A stretch of 37,296 nucleotides of DNA from Oceanobacillus sp. J11TS1. Its GTDB lineage: Bacteria; Bacillota; Bacilli; Bacillales; Amphibacillaceae. Positions 26,175 through 34,631 of this stretch are shown piece after piece. Position 1 is the first letter of the stretch. Each line of letters starts with the position of its first letter. The stretch covers positions 1-37,296 of the forward strand of contig NZ_BORO01000033.1 of assembly GCF_018333215.1 (NCBI RefSeq), written 5' to 3'. The notes under the pieces are model-generated. The model had not been told where the DNA came from, made no database searches, and worked only from the letters and a program-made list of their open reading frames with translations. Position numbers and translations under genes: made by a program.

Positions 26175-27236
26175 ATGAAAAGAGTTGTTCTTGTTGGAGG
26201 CGGATACGGTGGCATTAAGGTACTACTGGGTCTTCTTAATCAAACATTATCCGATGATATACATATAACTGTTATTGATCGTAATCCTTTTCGTTCACTA
26301 AAAACCGAGTTTTATGCCATTGCAGCAGGAACTTCCGCAGATCATGATGTTCGCGTTGACTTTCCGGAAGACAGTCGTGTCAATTATGTTTTCCGGGAAA
26401 TAACAAAAATTGATGTCGAAAATAAGCAGATTATGATTCAAGACGAAGATTCCATTATTCCTTACGATTATTTAGTCATCGGATTAGGCTGCGAGGACAA
26501 TTATCACGGCATTCCCGGTGCGGAAGAATATACTGAAAGTGTTCAAACCTTTGCAAAGGCACGCAATGCTGGTGTCGCAATCGGAAATTTAAAAGCGTAT
26601 GGAAAAGTATCCGTTATCGGAGCAGGTTTAAGCGGTATTGAAGTCGCTTCTGAAATTCGTGAAAGCAGGCCAGATTTAAATATCCGCTTGCTTGACCGCG
26701 GAAATACCGTATTAAAAACGCTCGACAGTAAAATTCAATCTTATGTAGAGAAATGGTTTGTAGAAAATAATGTCGATGTTATTCATAACTCAACCGTAGA
26801 ATATGTAGAACGAGATGGTGTATGCAATAACGGCGTATGCTATTTAAACGACGTAACTATCTGGACTGCTGGCGTGCAGCCTAATTGGCTGGTACGTGCA
26901 CTCCCATATAATAAAGATCAACACGGAAAAGTGATTGTCAATGAGTTCTATCAGGTTCCGGAAGATCCATCTGTCTATGTCTTAGGAGATTGTGCATCCA
27001 GTGAGTTTTCACCAAGTGCACAACTTGCCGGGGTACAAGGAGAACAAATTGCAGAGATACTTCTCGCTGTTTTACACGAAAAGCAGCCTAAGAAGCCAAA
27101 AGCAATCAAATTAAAAGGAACATTGGGCTCCTTAGGGAAATCAGACGGTTTTGGAAACATGGCAAAAACACCAATGACCGGATTCCTGCCAAGGCTCGCA
27201 AAATCAGGCGTTCTGTGGCTAAGTAAACGACACTAA
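26175..27236 (+). CDS. yutJ: Type II NADH dehydrogenase-like flavoprotein (YutJ)
   Basis: A 353-residue two-dinucleotide-fold oxidoreductase. FAD motif GGGYGG (residues 8-13), NADH motif IGAGLSGIEVASEI (about 154-167) and the second FAD contact YVLGDCASS (about 266-274) are present. It matches B. subtilis YutJ more closely than the longer respiratory Ndh, so it is an NDH-2 family member that probably moves electrons from NADH to quinone at the membrane. AAGGGG lies 8 bases before the ATG at 26175, which is preferred to the GTG three codons earlier. Confidence 0.88.
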   Translation: MKRVVLVGGGYGGIKVLLGLLNQTLSDDIHITVIDRNPFRSLKTEFYAIAAGTSADHDVRVDFPEDSRVNYVFREITKIDVENKQIMIQDEDSIIPYDYLVIGLGCEDNYHGIPGAEEYTESVQTFAKARNAGVAIGNLKAYGKVSVIGAGLSGIEVASEIRESRPDLNIRLLDRGNTVLKTLDSKIQSYVEKWFVENNVDVIHNSTVEYVERDGVCNNGVCYLNDVTIWTAGVQPNWLVRALPYNKDQHGKVIVNEFYQVPEDPSVYVLGDCASSEFSPSAQLAGVQGEQIAEILLAVLHEKQPKKPKAIKLKGTLGSLGKSDGFGNMAKTPMTGFLPRLAKSGVLWLSKRH

Positions 27237-27290
27237 AAATGCGTTCTCCCATGAAGTGGTATGCTGTGTGGTCGCTATCTTTTTTAACAT

Positions 27291-27330
27291 AAAAATGCCA
27301 AGCTTATTCTATTTTTAGCTTGGCATTTTT
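27291..27330. terminator. Bidirectional terminator, yutJ and HAD gene
   Basis: AAAAATGCCAAGCT / AGCTTGGCATTTTT, perfect 14-bp stem with a 12-base loop, between convergent genes. Confidence 0.93.
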
Positions 27331-27335
27331 ATATC

Positions 27336-28205
27336 CTATTCGTCGGCTAGCTCTTCTAACATTTCTTCTATCGCCCGTGCTACGCCGTCCTGATCATTGG
27401 GAGCGGTTTGATAATCACATAACCTTTTAATTTCATCTTCCGCATTACCCATCGCAACACCACGACCTGCCATTTCTAACATACTCACATCATTCCAGTT
27501 ATCGCCCATTGTCATCACATCTTCCATTGACCAGCCTTTAGTCTCAATATATTTTTGAATCGCTAAGCCTTTTTGTGCTTTTGGATGATTAAATTCCAGA
27601 TTGGTTTCTCCCGAAGAAGTAATCACTGCACCTGTCTCATCACGGAGTTTTTCCTTTGCTTCCTCTAATTGGTTCTTCTCAAAAGCAAAAGTAAGAATCT
27701 TAAAGATTTCTACATCTGTTTCCTGCAATGCAACTTGAAGATGGTCAACAAACGTGACTTGTTCTAATTGGAATCGTTGTTCGACCGTTTCCTGAACTTC
27801 CCTCTCCGATATATCCGGATTGGATGAATGTATAATATCGACAAGTACTTCTAAAAAGTGTTCCCGGCTTTCAGAAAAAACGCCTTTATTTGTAAATAAT
27901 TCCACATACATCCCCAGCTTACTACATTCCTCAGCAATATACGCAGCTACTTGCTTATCCATGGGGATACGATGGATCATCCGTTCATTCTCTTGATAAG
28001 TTACCGCTCCATTTAACTTGACAATTGGACAGGTAATCCCAGCGGCTTGAAGCGGAATATTCGCAGCTTGATACGATCTGCCTGTTGCTACGATAAACTC
28101 AATACCTTTATCCATTGCTTTTTTCACTGCTTTGGCATTTGCTTCGCTGATTTCTCCATTCTCATTGAGCAAGGTTCCATCCATATCTGATGCAATTAAT
28201 TTCAT
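27336..28205 (-). CDS. Cof-type HAD-IIB phosphatase
   Basis: A 289-residue haloacid-dehalogenase phosphatase. Nucleophile motif SDMDGTLLN (6-14), motif II ATGRS (about 41-45), a motif III lysine before NLEFNHPKAQKG, and motif IV MGDNWNDVSML (about 235-245) are all intact. The type IIB cap lies between. Members dephosphorylate sugar phosphates, flavin nucleotides or pyridoxal phosphate; the substrate cannot be read. It lies downstream of argH but is separated from it by a terminator and has its own ribosome site. Confidence 0.9.
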   Translation of the reverse strand: MKLIASDMDGTLLNENGEISEANAKAVKKAMDKGIEFIVATGRSYQAANIPLQAAGITCPIVKLNGAVTYQENERMIHRIPMDKQVAAYIAEECSKLGMYVELFTNKGVFSESREHFLEVLVDIIHSSNPDISEREVQETVEQRFQLEQVTFVDHLQVALQETDVEIFKILTFAFEKNQLEEAKEKLRDETGAVITSSGETNLEFNHPKAQKGLAIQKYIETKGWSMEDVMTMGDNWNDVSMLEMAGRGVAMGNAEDEIKRLCDYQTAPNDQDGVARAIEEMLEELADE

Positions 28206-28280
28206 CGTACCTAACCGCCTTTTCGATATAATAGAGCTGTATTGCTAATTTCATGCCAACGGAAAAGAGCTGTTAAAAAG

Positions 28281-28307
28281 AAAAAAGCAGCGATTCCCTG
28301 CCTTTTT
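28281..28307 (-). terminator. Terminator of the argGH operon
   Basis: On the minus strand AAAAAGGCAG and CTGCTTTTTT pair, with one mismatch, around a 7-base loop and run into a T-rich tail. Confidence 0.75.
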
Positions 28308-28427
28308 CAATACTCATTATCATTATATTCTAGCCATTTCCAGTCGTTTTACCCGGCTCTATTTATTTTTCATTTAAAATAAGGAAGCATGCACGCTTTT
28401 GCTCCATTATTTCATTCCTAGTATCTA

Positions 28428-29819
28428 CTATACCTTATCTGCGTAAGACGATTCCAATAATTGCTCTGCCTTCTCAATTTGGTCTAAAACACTTTGCTTC
28501 GCTGTACCGCCAGCAGCTGCCCTTGCATTAACAACGGTTTCTGGTTGCAAGGCATCAAAGATATCTGCTTCAATAACATCCGAATATTGCTTAAACTCTT
28601 CGAAGCTTAAATCAAGCAAATAAATGCCCGCTTGAATACAATGTAAAACAATCTGTCCAACGACAGCGTGCGATTCACGGAAGGTAAGTCCTTTGTTCAC
28701 CAGATAATCAGCTAAATCCGTAGCATTGGAATAATCATTGGTGACTGCTTTATACATGCTTTCTTTCTTTACTTCCATGGATTCAATCATCCCAGCAAAC
28801 AGCTGTAGAGCGCCCTTCAGCGTTTCATGGGAATCAAACATCCCCTCTTTATCTTCTTGCATATCTTTGTTATATGCGAGAGGCAAACCTTTTAAAGTAG
28901 TCAGCATACCAAGCAGATTGCCATAAAGCCGGCCAGTTTTTCCACGGACAAGCTCTGCTACATCCGGGTTTTTCTTCTGAGGCATCATACTGCTTCCGGT
29001 TGTGTACGAATCATCTAGCTCCACAAAATTAAATTCTGCACTCGACCACTGTACAAGTTCTTCACACAGGCGAGATAAGTGGGTCCCGGCCAGCGAGCTG
29101 TTCGATAAAAATTCTACGACGAAATCACGATCACTTACGGCATCCAGACTATTTTCACAAATCCCATCAAAACCAAGCTGGTCTGCTACAAACTTGCGGT
29201 CAATCGGGAAAGTTGTTCCTGCCAGCGCCCCCGCACCTAATGGAGATTTATTCACACGTTTTAAACTGTCCTCTAAACGCTCGACATCACGCTGGAACAT
29301 AAACACGTAAGCCATCATATGATGTGCAAATAAAACAGGCTGGGCACGCTGTAAGTGCGTATATCCCGGCATGATTGTATCCATATTTGTTTTTGCTTGC
29401 CCAATAAGTGCCTGCTGAACGGCTTTTAATAGCGCAATTACTTCTTCGATAGCTTCCCTTGCATATAAACGCATGTCTAAAGCCACTTGATCATTTCTGC
29501 TCCGGCCAGTATGTAGTTTTCCTCCTACTGGTCCAATCTCTTCAATCAGCAATCTTTCCACATTCATATGAATGTCTTCATCTGCTTCTGACAGCTCTGC
29601 TTCTCCAGCTTCGATTTTGGCAAGGACTTTTTTTAATCCTTCCTTGATCTGACTGGCATCTTCCACCGGAATAATCCCGCATTTGCCAAGCATTTCCACA
29701 TGAGCCAGGCTTCCCTTGATATCATGCTTAGCTAATTTTTGATCAAAACCAATCGACGAAGTATATTCGTCGACTAGTTCATTGGTTGGTTTTGTAAATC
29801 TTCCGCCCCATAATTTCAT
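28428..29819 (-). CDS. argH: Argininosuccinate lyase
   Basis: The last step of arginine synthesis, splitting argininosuccinate into arginine and fumarate. The family signature [12 protein letters not shown] is present, with catalytic-loop serine, plus the N-terminal MKLWGGRF and the conserved HTGRSRNDQ. The frame is open upstream into argG, but the ATG at 29819 overlaps the argG stop as ATGA and is preceded by AAGGAAG, giving 463 residues, the normal length. Translation is probably coupled to argG. Confidence 0.97.
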   Translation of the reverse strand: MKLWGGRFTKPTNELVDEYTSSIGFDQKLAKHDIKGSLAHVEMLGKCGIIPVEDASQIKEGLKKVLAKIEAGEAELSEADEDIHMNVERLLIEEIGPVGGKLHTGRSRNDQVALDMRLYAREAIEEVIALLKAVQQALIGQAKTNMDTIMPGYTHLQRAQPVLFAHHMMAYVFMFQRDVERLEDSLKRVNKSPLGAGALAGTTFPIDRKFVADQLGFDGICENSLDAVSDRDFVVEFLSNSSLAGTHLSRLCEELVQWSSAEFNFVELDDSYTTGSSMMPQKKNPDVAELVRGKTGRLYGNLLGMLTTLKGLPLAYNKDMQEDKEGMFDSHETLKGALQLFAGMIESMEVKKESMYKAVTNDYSNATDLADYLVNKGLTFRESHAVVGQIVLHCIQAGIYLLDLSFEEFKQYSDVIEADIFDALQPETVVNARAAAGGTAKQSVLDQIEKAEQLLESSYADKV

Positions 29820-31069
29820 GGATTCACAGCTTCCTTTATTTCTAGTTTTACTTTTTCTATTGATTTCTTTCCTTGAGGACCATTTACCGAAGCATGCACC
29901 TGGGTCGGCAGCCCCCATAGTTTAATAAATCCTAATGCTGCATCATGGTCAAATGCATCTGCCTTGTTATAGGTTGCTAAGTCAAAGTCATATAAGGAAT
30001 TTGCAGACTCTCTTCCGACCACATGGGCATGACCTTTATATAACTTCACTTTTACTGTACCAGAAACGTGCGCTTGCGTCTTTTCAATAAAGGCTTGCAA
30101 GGCTTCTGTTAATGGGGAGTACCATAAACCGTAATAAACAGCCTGGGATAGCTTCTGCTCGATAATCGGTTTGAACTCCGCCACCTCACGAGGTAACGTT
30201 AATGCTTCCAACTCCTGATGCGCATGAATTAATGTCATCGCTGCCGGGGCTTCATAAATTTCTCTCGATTTAATCCCAACTAAACGATTTTCTACATGGT
30301 CGATTCTGCCGACACCGTGTTTACCAGCGATTTCGTTTAAGGTTAAAATCAGTTCATCCAGCTCTAATTTCTTGCCATCTAATGAAACAGGCTTCCCCTT
30401 TTCAAACGTAATCTGAACAATTTGCGCGTCATCCGGTGCATCTACCGGATCTTGCGTTAAATCAAAAGCATCTTTTGGTGCTTCTACCCACGGATCCTCT
30501 AAAACACCACATTCATTACTTCTGCCCCATAAGTTTTGGTCAATACTGTATGGACTATCTAAATTAATCGGAATCGGAATACCATGATCCTTTGCGTATT
30601 CAATTTCTTCCTCTCTAGACATGGCCCATTCACGAACCGGTGCAACAATCTTTAAATCAGGGTTAAGCGCTGTAAATGCGACATCAAAACGAACTTGATC
30701 ATTTCCTTTTCCGGTGCAGCCATGCGCAACAGCTACTGCTCCTTCTTCTTCCGCAATATCTACCAATATTTTTGCGATCAATGGACGGGATAATGCAGAA
30801 ATTAATGGATATTTCCCTTCATACAGCAAATTGGCTTGCAGTGCCGGCAATACGTATTCCTCTGCATAAAGCTTTTTAGCATCAATTACATAGGATTTGA
30901 TGGCTCCTACATCCAAAGCTTTTTGCTTCACGAAATCTAAATCTTTTCCTTCCCCTACATCTAACGCTACTGCAATCACATCGTAATTATATTTATCCTG
31001 TAACCATTTCACCGCTACAGATGTATCTAATCCTCCAGAATAAGCTAAAACGATTTTGTCTTTTGCCAC
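29816..31069 (-). CDS. argG: Argininosuccinate synthase
   Basis: Joins citrulline and aspartate using ATP. The PP-loop [12 protein letters not shown] (about residues 9-20) and the conserved [14 protein letters not shown] (about 115-128) are intact, and the length of 417 is close to that of other bacterial ArgG proteins. The start is GTG, with a GAGAGGGG ribosome site 9 bases upstream. First gene of argGH, under two ARG boxes that overlap the promoter. Confidence 0.97.
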   Translation of the reverse strand: MAKDKIVLAYSGGLDTSVAVKWLQDKYNYDVIAVALDVGEGKDLDFVKQKALDVGAIKSYVIDAKKLYAEEYVLPALQANLLYEGKYPLISALSRPLIAKILVDIAEEEGAVAVAHGCTGKGNDQVRFDVAFTALNPDLKIVAPVREWAMSREEEIEYAKDHGIPIPINLDSPYSIDQNLWGRSNECGVLEDPWVEAPKDAFDLTQDPVDAPDDAQIVQITFEKGKPVSLDGKKLELDELILTLNEIAGKHGVGRIDHVENRLVGIKSREIYEAPAAMTLIHAHQELEALTLPREVAEFKPIIEQKLSQAVYYGLWYSPLTEALQAFIEKTQAHVSGTVKVKLYKGHAHVVGRESANSLYDFDLATYNKADAFDHDAALGFIKLWGLPTQVHASVNGPQGKKSIEKVKLEIKEAVNP

Positions 31070-31099
31070 TTAAAAAACCCCTCTCTTAAATGTGCTGTT

Positions 31100-31137
31100 A
31101 TCGAATTATTATGCATCATAATGTATAATAATGCAAT
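31100..31137 (-). promoter_or_regulatory. argGH promoter with tandem ARG boxes (ArgR/AhrC operator)
   Basis: Minus strand -35 TTGCAT (31136-31131), 17-bp spacer, -10 CATAAT (31113-31108). Two 18-bp elements cover it: ATTGCATTATTATACATT (31137-31120) matches the ARG-box consensus at 16 of 18 positions and GATGCATAATAATTCGAT (31117-31100) at 15 of 18. They are 2 bp apart, the spacing expected for an arginine-repressor hexamer. Arginine-dependent repression is therefore likely. Confidence 0.75.
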
Positions 31138-31181
31138 AGGAATTTTAAAGTTTTTTTATTTTTTGAGGAATTTGATTTCAG

Positions 31182-31234
31182 ATACCAAATAAGTGGTTTT
31201 GGATGGACGAATAATCGGCGGACTTATTTGGTAT
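31182..31234. repeat. 13-bp perfect inverted repeat followed by a TA run
   Basis: ATACCAAATAAGT (31182-31194) is repeated in inverse at 31222-31234 around 27 bp, and the right arm runs into a (TA)n tract. It lies between argG and the transporter cluster. It is too widely spaced for a terminator; a small mobile relic or an operator is possible. Confidence 0.5.
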
Positions 31235-31284
31235 ATATATATATATAAAACTTGTAGTAATCTTCATTTTCTAAAAAGCACAAT

Positions 31285-31317
31285 AAAACCCGTCATTTTA
31301 GTAATTAGACGGGTTTT
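31285..31317 (-). terminator. Terminator of the transporter cluster
   Basis: AAAACCCGTC / GACGGGTTTT, a 10-bp stem with a 13-base loop, just downstream of the permease stop codon. Confidence 0.87.
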
Positions 31318-31331
31318 TCTTTGTAGTTCTA

Positions 31332-33173
31332 TCATGTTATGTCCTTGTTTATTTCTTCAGATAGAGTTAATTTAGAAATACGCTGAGAAACAATCAGGAT
31401 GATAACATAAGATACGATAAAAAGTATCAGTGCCATTGCTATAATAACACTTACGTTAAATGAAGGAAAGCCAGTATCAATCATACTAATAAATGTAGTA
31501 AACAGCACTCCAATAATAATACCAAGGATGACACCTGTGACTAAATAGACCGTAATTTGCGTGAAAATATATTTCACCATATTTGCCCTAGTTAGATAGA
31601 TTGTTCTTAATACAGCTAGTTCTTTTCTTCTAGAATTGACATGATTAATAAATGTGTTAACCACACCAAACAATACACTAATTAAAATAACGATAAGTAC
31701 TGTGATGAAAATAGCCCATCTTTGCATGGCCATTTCCTTTGATTTATTTAAAGAATGCCCTAAGCTGTTAATAGATAACTCAGGATAAATTGATTGAAGT
31801 GTTTCTAAATCCTCCAATGCCTCATTGACATCAGGCGCTTTTACATAAACCACCTCAAATTTACCTTGTGAAGTATCAATTTTACCTGAGTTCCAATCAA
31901 TTAAAATATCAGTATATAATTCATACGGGTATGGAAAGTGTTCCACTATAGCCCCTACAGTTACTTCATCATTACCTTTATATAAAACATTTCCATAAGC
32001 ATCTTCATCCAACTCTGTACTGAGCGTTATTTTATCCCCAACTTGTATGTTTTTTTCATCAGCAAAATTCTTTTTTATAACAATATCATCTAAGGATTGA
32101 ATACTATCAATGTCAAGCAATCCTTGCTTTTTTAAATTTTGGAAGTCACTAAAAGCATAAGAAATATTTTCCTTCATTTGATTAGCTTCCATTTCAGCCA
32201 AGTCCTGATAACTCATAATACTTGCTGATGAAATGCTTTCCACATTCTCCAAATCTTTATATAAATTGAGAGAATTGGTTTCCGTTTCCTGTCCTAATCG
32301 ATTCTCCACTAATATTTCTGTTTCGTATTGTTTTTTAATATAGCTTTCATCATTTTTTTGAATTGTTTCAATGAAAGAAGAACCAAAAACAACAATCAGC
32401 ATCATTATACTAATAATTAAGATAATAAATGAGCTTTTTTGTATTTGTGGAATAGTAGATTTTATAGCTATAAATGTAACTTTGCTTACGCCATTTTTTG
32501 TCATGCCTAAAAAGGCTTCTAATATACTAGACAGGTACAATGGTATTAAAATAATGACTCCAAGTAAAAATAACCCCGCCCCTATCAATACAAAGATCTC
32601 AAGTCCCTGTACAATGGCTCCAGATAATAATAAAATGAAACTTATACATAATGCTGCTATTCCAGCTATCTTTCTTACTTTAACATGCGATATGGTTAAC
32701 GCTTCATTTTCTTGCATTGCAGTAACCGGTAGCAATTTACTACTGCGATAGGCAGGAATTAACATAAAAGCTTGAATAAGTACAGCGCATATACCGACAG
32801 ATAAAAGTGCTAGTTTATAATCGAAGGAAAAAGTTGTAAATTCAATGGAAAACAATTCCCCTATAAGGGTTTGTAAATACCGATAGGAGAAGAAACTAAA
32901 TAATAAAGCCAGGATACATCCAATACTGTTGATTATAATCGATTGTATAAAAATGATTTTAAAAACTTGCCAACGCGAGCCGCCAATAGACCTTAATATA
33001 GCTAATTCATGTTTATATTTATAAATAAATAATTCAAAATTAGAAATGATAAATAAAGAAGTAATAAGAATAATTAAAAAGGATAACACAATCATGAACT
33101 GAAACAGCATTTCTAAATTATTTTTCAAAAACTCTTCTTGAACCGCTAACTCCACTCGAAAATCATTATTCAC
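31332..33173 (-). CDS. FtsX-type ABC permease, C-terminal part of a split gene
   Basis: A 613-residue membrane protein opening with GTG. After about 20 residues come three FtsX-core helices (about 25-145), then a helix pair, a second MacB-like extracytoplasmic domain (about 265-460) and three more FtsX helices at the C-terminus. Such permeases normally start with a helix and a first MacB-like domain in the same chain; here that part is the preceding ORF. The two overlap by 4 bases (GTGA) at a slippery A AAA AAG. It could be made as a -1 frameshift fusion, as a separately started partner protein, or result from a mutation. Confidence 0.82.
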   Translation of the reverse strand: MNNDFRVELAVQEEFLKNNLEMLFQFMIVLSFLIILITSLFIISNFELFIYKYKHELAILRSIGGSRWQVFKIIFIQSIIINSIGCILALLFSFFSYRYLQTLIGELFSIEFTTFSFDYKLALLSVGICAVLIQAFMLIPAYRSSKLLPVTAMQENEALTISHVKVRKIAGIAALCISFILLLSGAIVQGLEIFVLIGAGLFLLGVIILIPLYLSSILEAFLGMTKNGVSKVTFIAIKSTIPQIQKSSFIILIISIMMLIVVFGSSFIETIQKNDESYIKKQYETEILVENRLGQETETNSLNLYKDLENVESISSASIMSYQDLAEMEANQMKENISYAFSDFQNLKKQGLLDIDSIQSLDDIVIKKNFADEKNIQVGDKITLSTELDEDAYGNVLYKGNDEVTVGAIVEHFPYPYELYTDILIDWNSGKIDTSQGKFEVVYVKAPDVNEALEDLETLQSIYPELSINSLGHSLNKSKEMAMQRWAIFITVLIVILISVLFGVVNTFINHVNSRRKELAVLRTIYLTRANMVKYIFTQITVYLVTGVILGIIIGVLFTTFISMIDTGFPSFNVSVIIAMALILFIVSYVIILIVSQRISKLTLSEEINKDIT

Positions 33174-33832
33174 TTTTTTAGCGACTGGGCTACTACCTGA
33201 GGATCCGTTTTCTCCCCAACTTTTATTAACGAATAATCGGCAATTTTATGAAGACCATACAAATTTTGATTCATCTTTTCTACTTTTGCCCTGTTTAAAT
33301 AAACAACATCGGTCACTTTGCCGGCCTCTTCAAGGTTAGGTAATATTTCCTTTAGGGTGAATTCATCTCCTTCAATCATGATTTTATTCCCTACGTGTAT
33401 ATTCAGTAATTCAGCTAGCCCTTGATTGATACTCACCTCATTTTCATGAATATCTTCAGTAAAATGGTATCTGCTTTTAGCCAAGTAATCATTTTCTACT
33501 CCAACCGTATAATACGTTGCATTTAATTCATCAATTGTAAAATGTTCCAATATAACATTCGAAACATGTTCTACACCACTGACACTATTAATCTTGTCAG
33601 AAAGATCCCTGTCGATCACCCATCCTTGCTGAGGGTCAAATCCTACTTCAATATCCATTTTCCCATACATTTCTTCTATCTCTTCTACCATAGACTTTTC
33701 CGCATTAGCGATAAATACACCCATTGTAATGATTAGGGAGAGTGAGATTATCACACTAATAATCGATGTGGCAGCAATCAGTTTATTATTTCTAAAAAAA
33801 CGGAGCGCCACGTCAATAATCGACTTTATCAT
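33170..33832 (-). CDS. FtsX-type ABC permease, N-terminal part of a split gene
   Basis: 220 residues: one membrane helix (about 18-42, RNNKLIAATSIISVIISLSL) followed by a MacB-type extracytoplasmic domain. It ends QSLKK-stop exactly where FtsX-family permeases would go on into the first core helix. The stop TGA follows directly on CTA AAA AAG. The gene starts inside the ATPase stop (ATGA overlap), so the three genes are translationally coupled. Added to the next ORF it gives about 833 residues, a normal size for a two-module FtsX permease. Confidence 0.82.
   Translation of the reverse strand: MIKSIIDVALRFFRNNKLIAATSIISVIISLSLIITMGVFIANAEKSMVEEIEEMYGKMDIEVGFDPQQGWVIDRDLSDKINSVSGVEHVSNVILEHFTIDELNATYYTVGVENDYLAKSRYHFTEDIHENEVSINQGLAELLNIHVGNKIMIEGDEFTLKEILPNLEEAGKVTDVVYLNRAKVEKMNQNLYGLHKIADYSLIKVGEKTDPQVVAQSLKK
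33173..33179 (-). promoter_or_regulatory. Slippery heptamer A AAA AAG at the permease ORF junction
   Basis: Minus strand, in the upstream frame CTA AAA AAG TGA. This is the X XXY YYZ heptamer used for -1 frameshifting in E. coli dnaX and many insertion sequences. A -1 slip leads directly into GTG AAT AAT of the downstream ORF. I saw no strong stem-loop downstream and only a distant GGGGAG upstream. Confidence 0.5.
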
Positions 33833-34593
33833 ATCCTTTCACCGCTTAAAATGAGGCGAAATTCAAATAAAATTGTATCGATATCTTTGCCATCTTTATT
33901 GCAAACAAACTCAGAGACTATTTTTCCATCGTGGAAAAATAATACGCGATCAGCATAACTCGCCACAGATGGGTCATGCGTTACGATAATAATACTTTGA
34001 TTATATTGTGCTTTCATTTTTAAAATTGTTTTTAATATATCTGTGGATGTATTAAAATCCAAATTACCTGTGGGTTCATCAGCTAATACAATAGGTGGAG
34101 AAGTAATTAAAGCACGGCCAATTGCCACCCTTTGCTGTTGACCTCCGGAAAGTTCAACAGGTCTATGTTTACGCCACTTTGTTAAACCTGTAATATCCAA
34201 CATCTTCCCCGTTTCCGCTTCTATCTTTTCTGCTCCATCTCCTCTTAACAATAGCGGCATTGAAATATTTTCTTCAACAGATAAGTCTTTCAATAAATTA
34301 AAGGACTGGAAAACAAACCCAACGTTTTCTCGACGATAAATCGTTGCTTTAGGTTCTTTAAACATAGACTCTTCAATTACCCCATTTAATATTATTTCAC
34401 CAGAAGTAGGTTGATCCATTGCCCCCAACACATTTAGCAAGGTACTTTTCCCCGACCCGCTTGTTCCCATGACAGCCAATAATTCTCCTTTATTTAAATC
34501 GAAGGAAATATTATTTAACGCCTTTACATCTCCCCCTTCTGTTTTATATAGCTTCGTTAAATCCTTTACTGTGAGTATTTTTTCCTCATTCAT
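33829..34593 (-). CDS. MacB/LolD-type ABC transporter ATPase
   Basis: A nucleotide-binding subunit for the FtsX-type permease. Walker A GTSGSGKST (about 44-52), Q-loop VFQSFNLL, signature LSGGQQQR, Walker B IVLADEPTGNLD and the H-loop THD are all intact, with the ADEPTGNLD form typical of MacB/LolD/BceA-type ATPases. The ATG at 34593 (254 residues) is chosen because GGAAGTGAT precedes it by 5 bases. Such ATPase-permease pairs expel or detach peptides and often give immunity to bacteriocins, fitting the neighbouring exporter. The C-terminal 25 residues run past the usual ATPase end. Confidence 0.9.
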   Translation of the reverse strand: MNEEKILTVKDLTKLYKTEGGDVKALNNISFDLNKGELLAVMGTSGSGKSTLLNVLGAMDQPTSGEIILNGVIEESMFKEPKATIYRRENVGFVFQSFNLLKDLSVEENISMPLLLRGDGAEKIEAETGKMLDITGLTKWRKHRPVELSGGQQQRVAIGRALITSPPIVLADEPTGNLDFNTSTDILKTILKMKAQYNQSIIIVTHDPSVASYADRVLFFHDGKIVSEFVCNKDGKDIDTILFEFRLILSGERI

Positions 34594-34631
34594 TTTTATC
34601 ACTTCCAAACCTTCCTATCCATAATATTAGT

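Noticed and set aside
29820-29918. N-terminal extension of ArgH
   Set aside because: The extra 33 codons are the argG 3' end read in another frame; the ATGA overlap start gives normal ArgH length.
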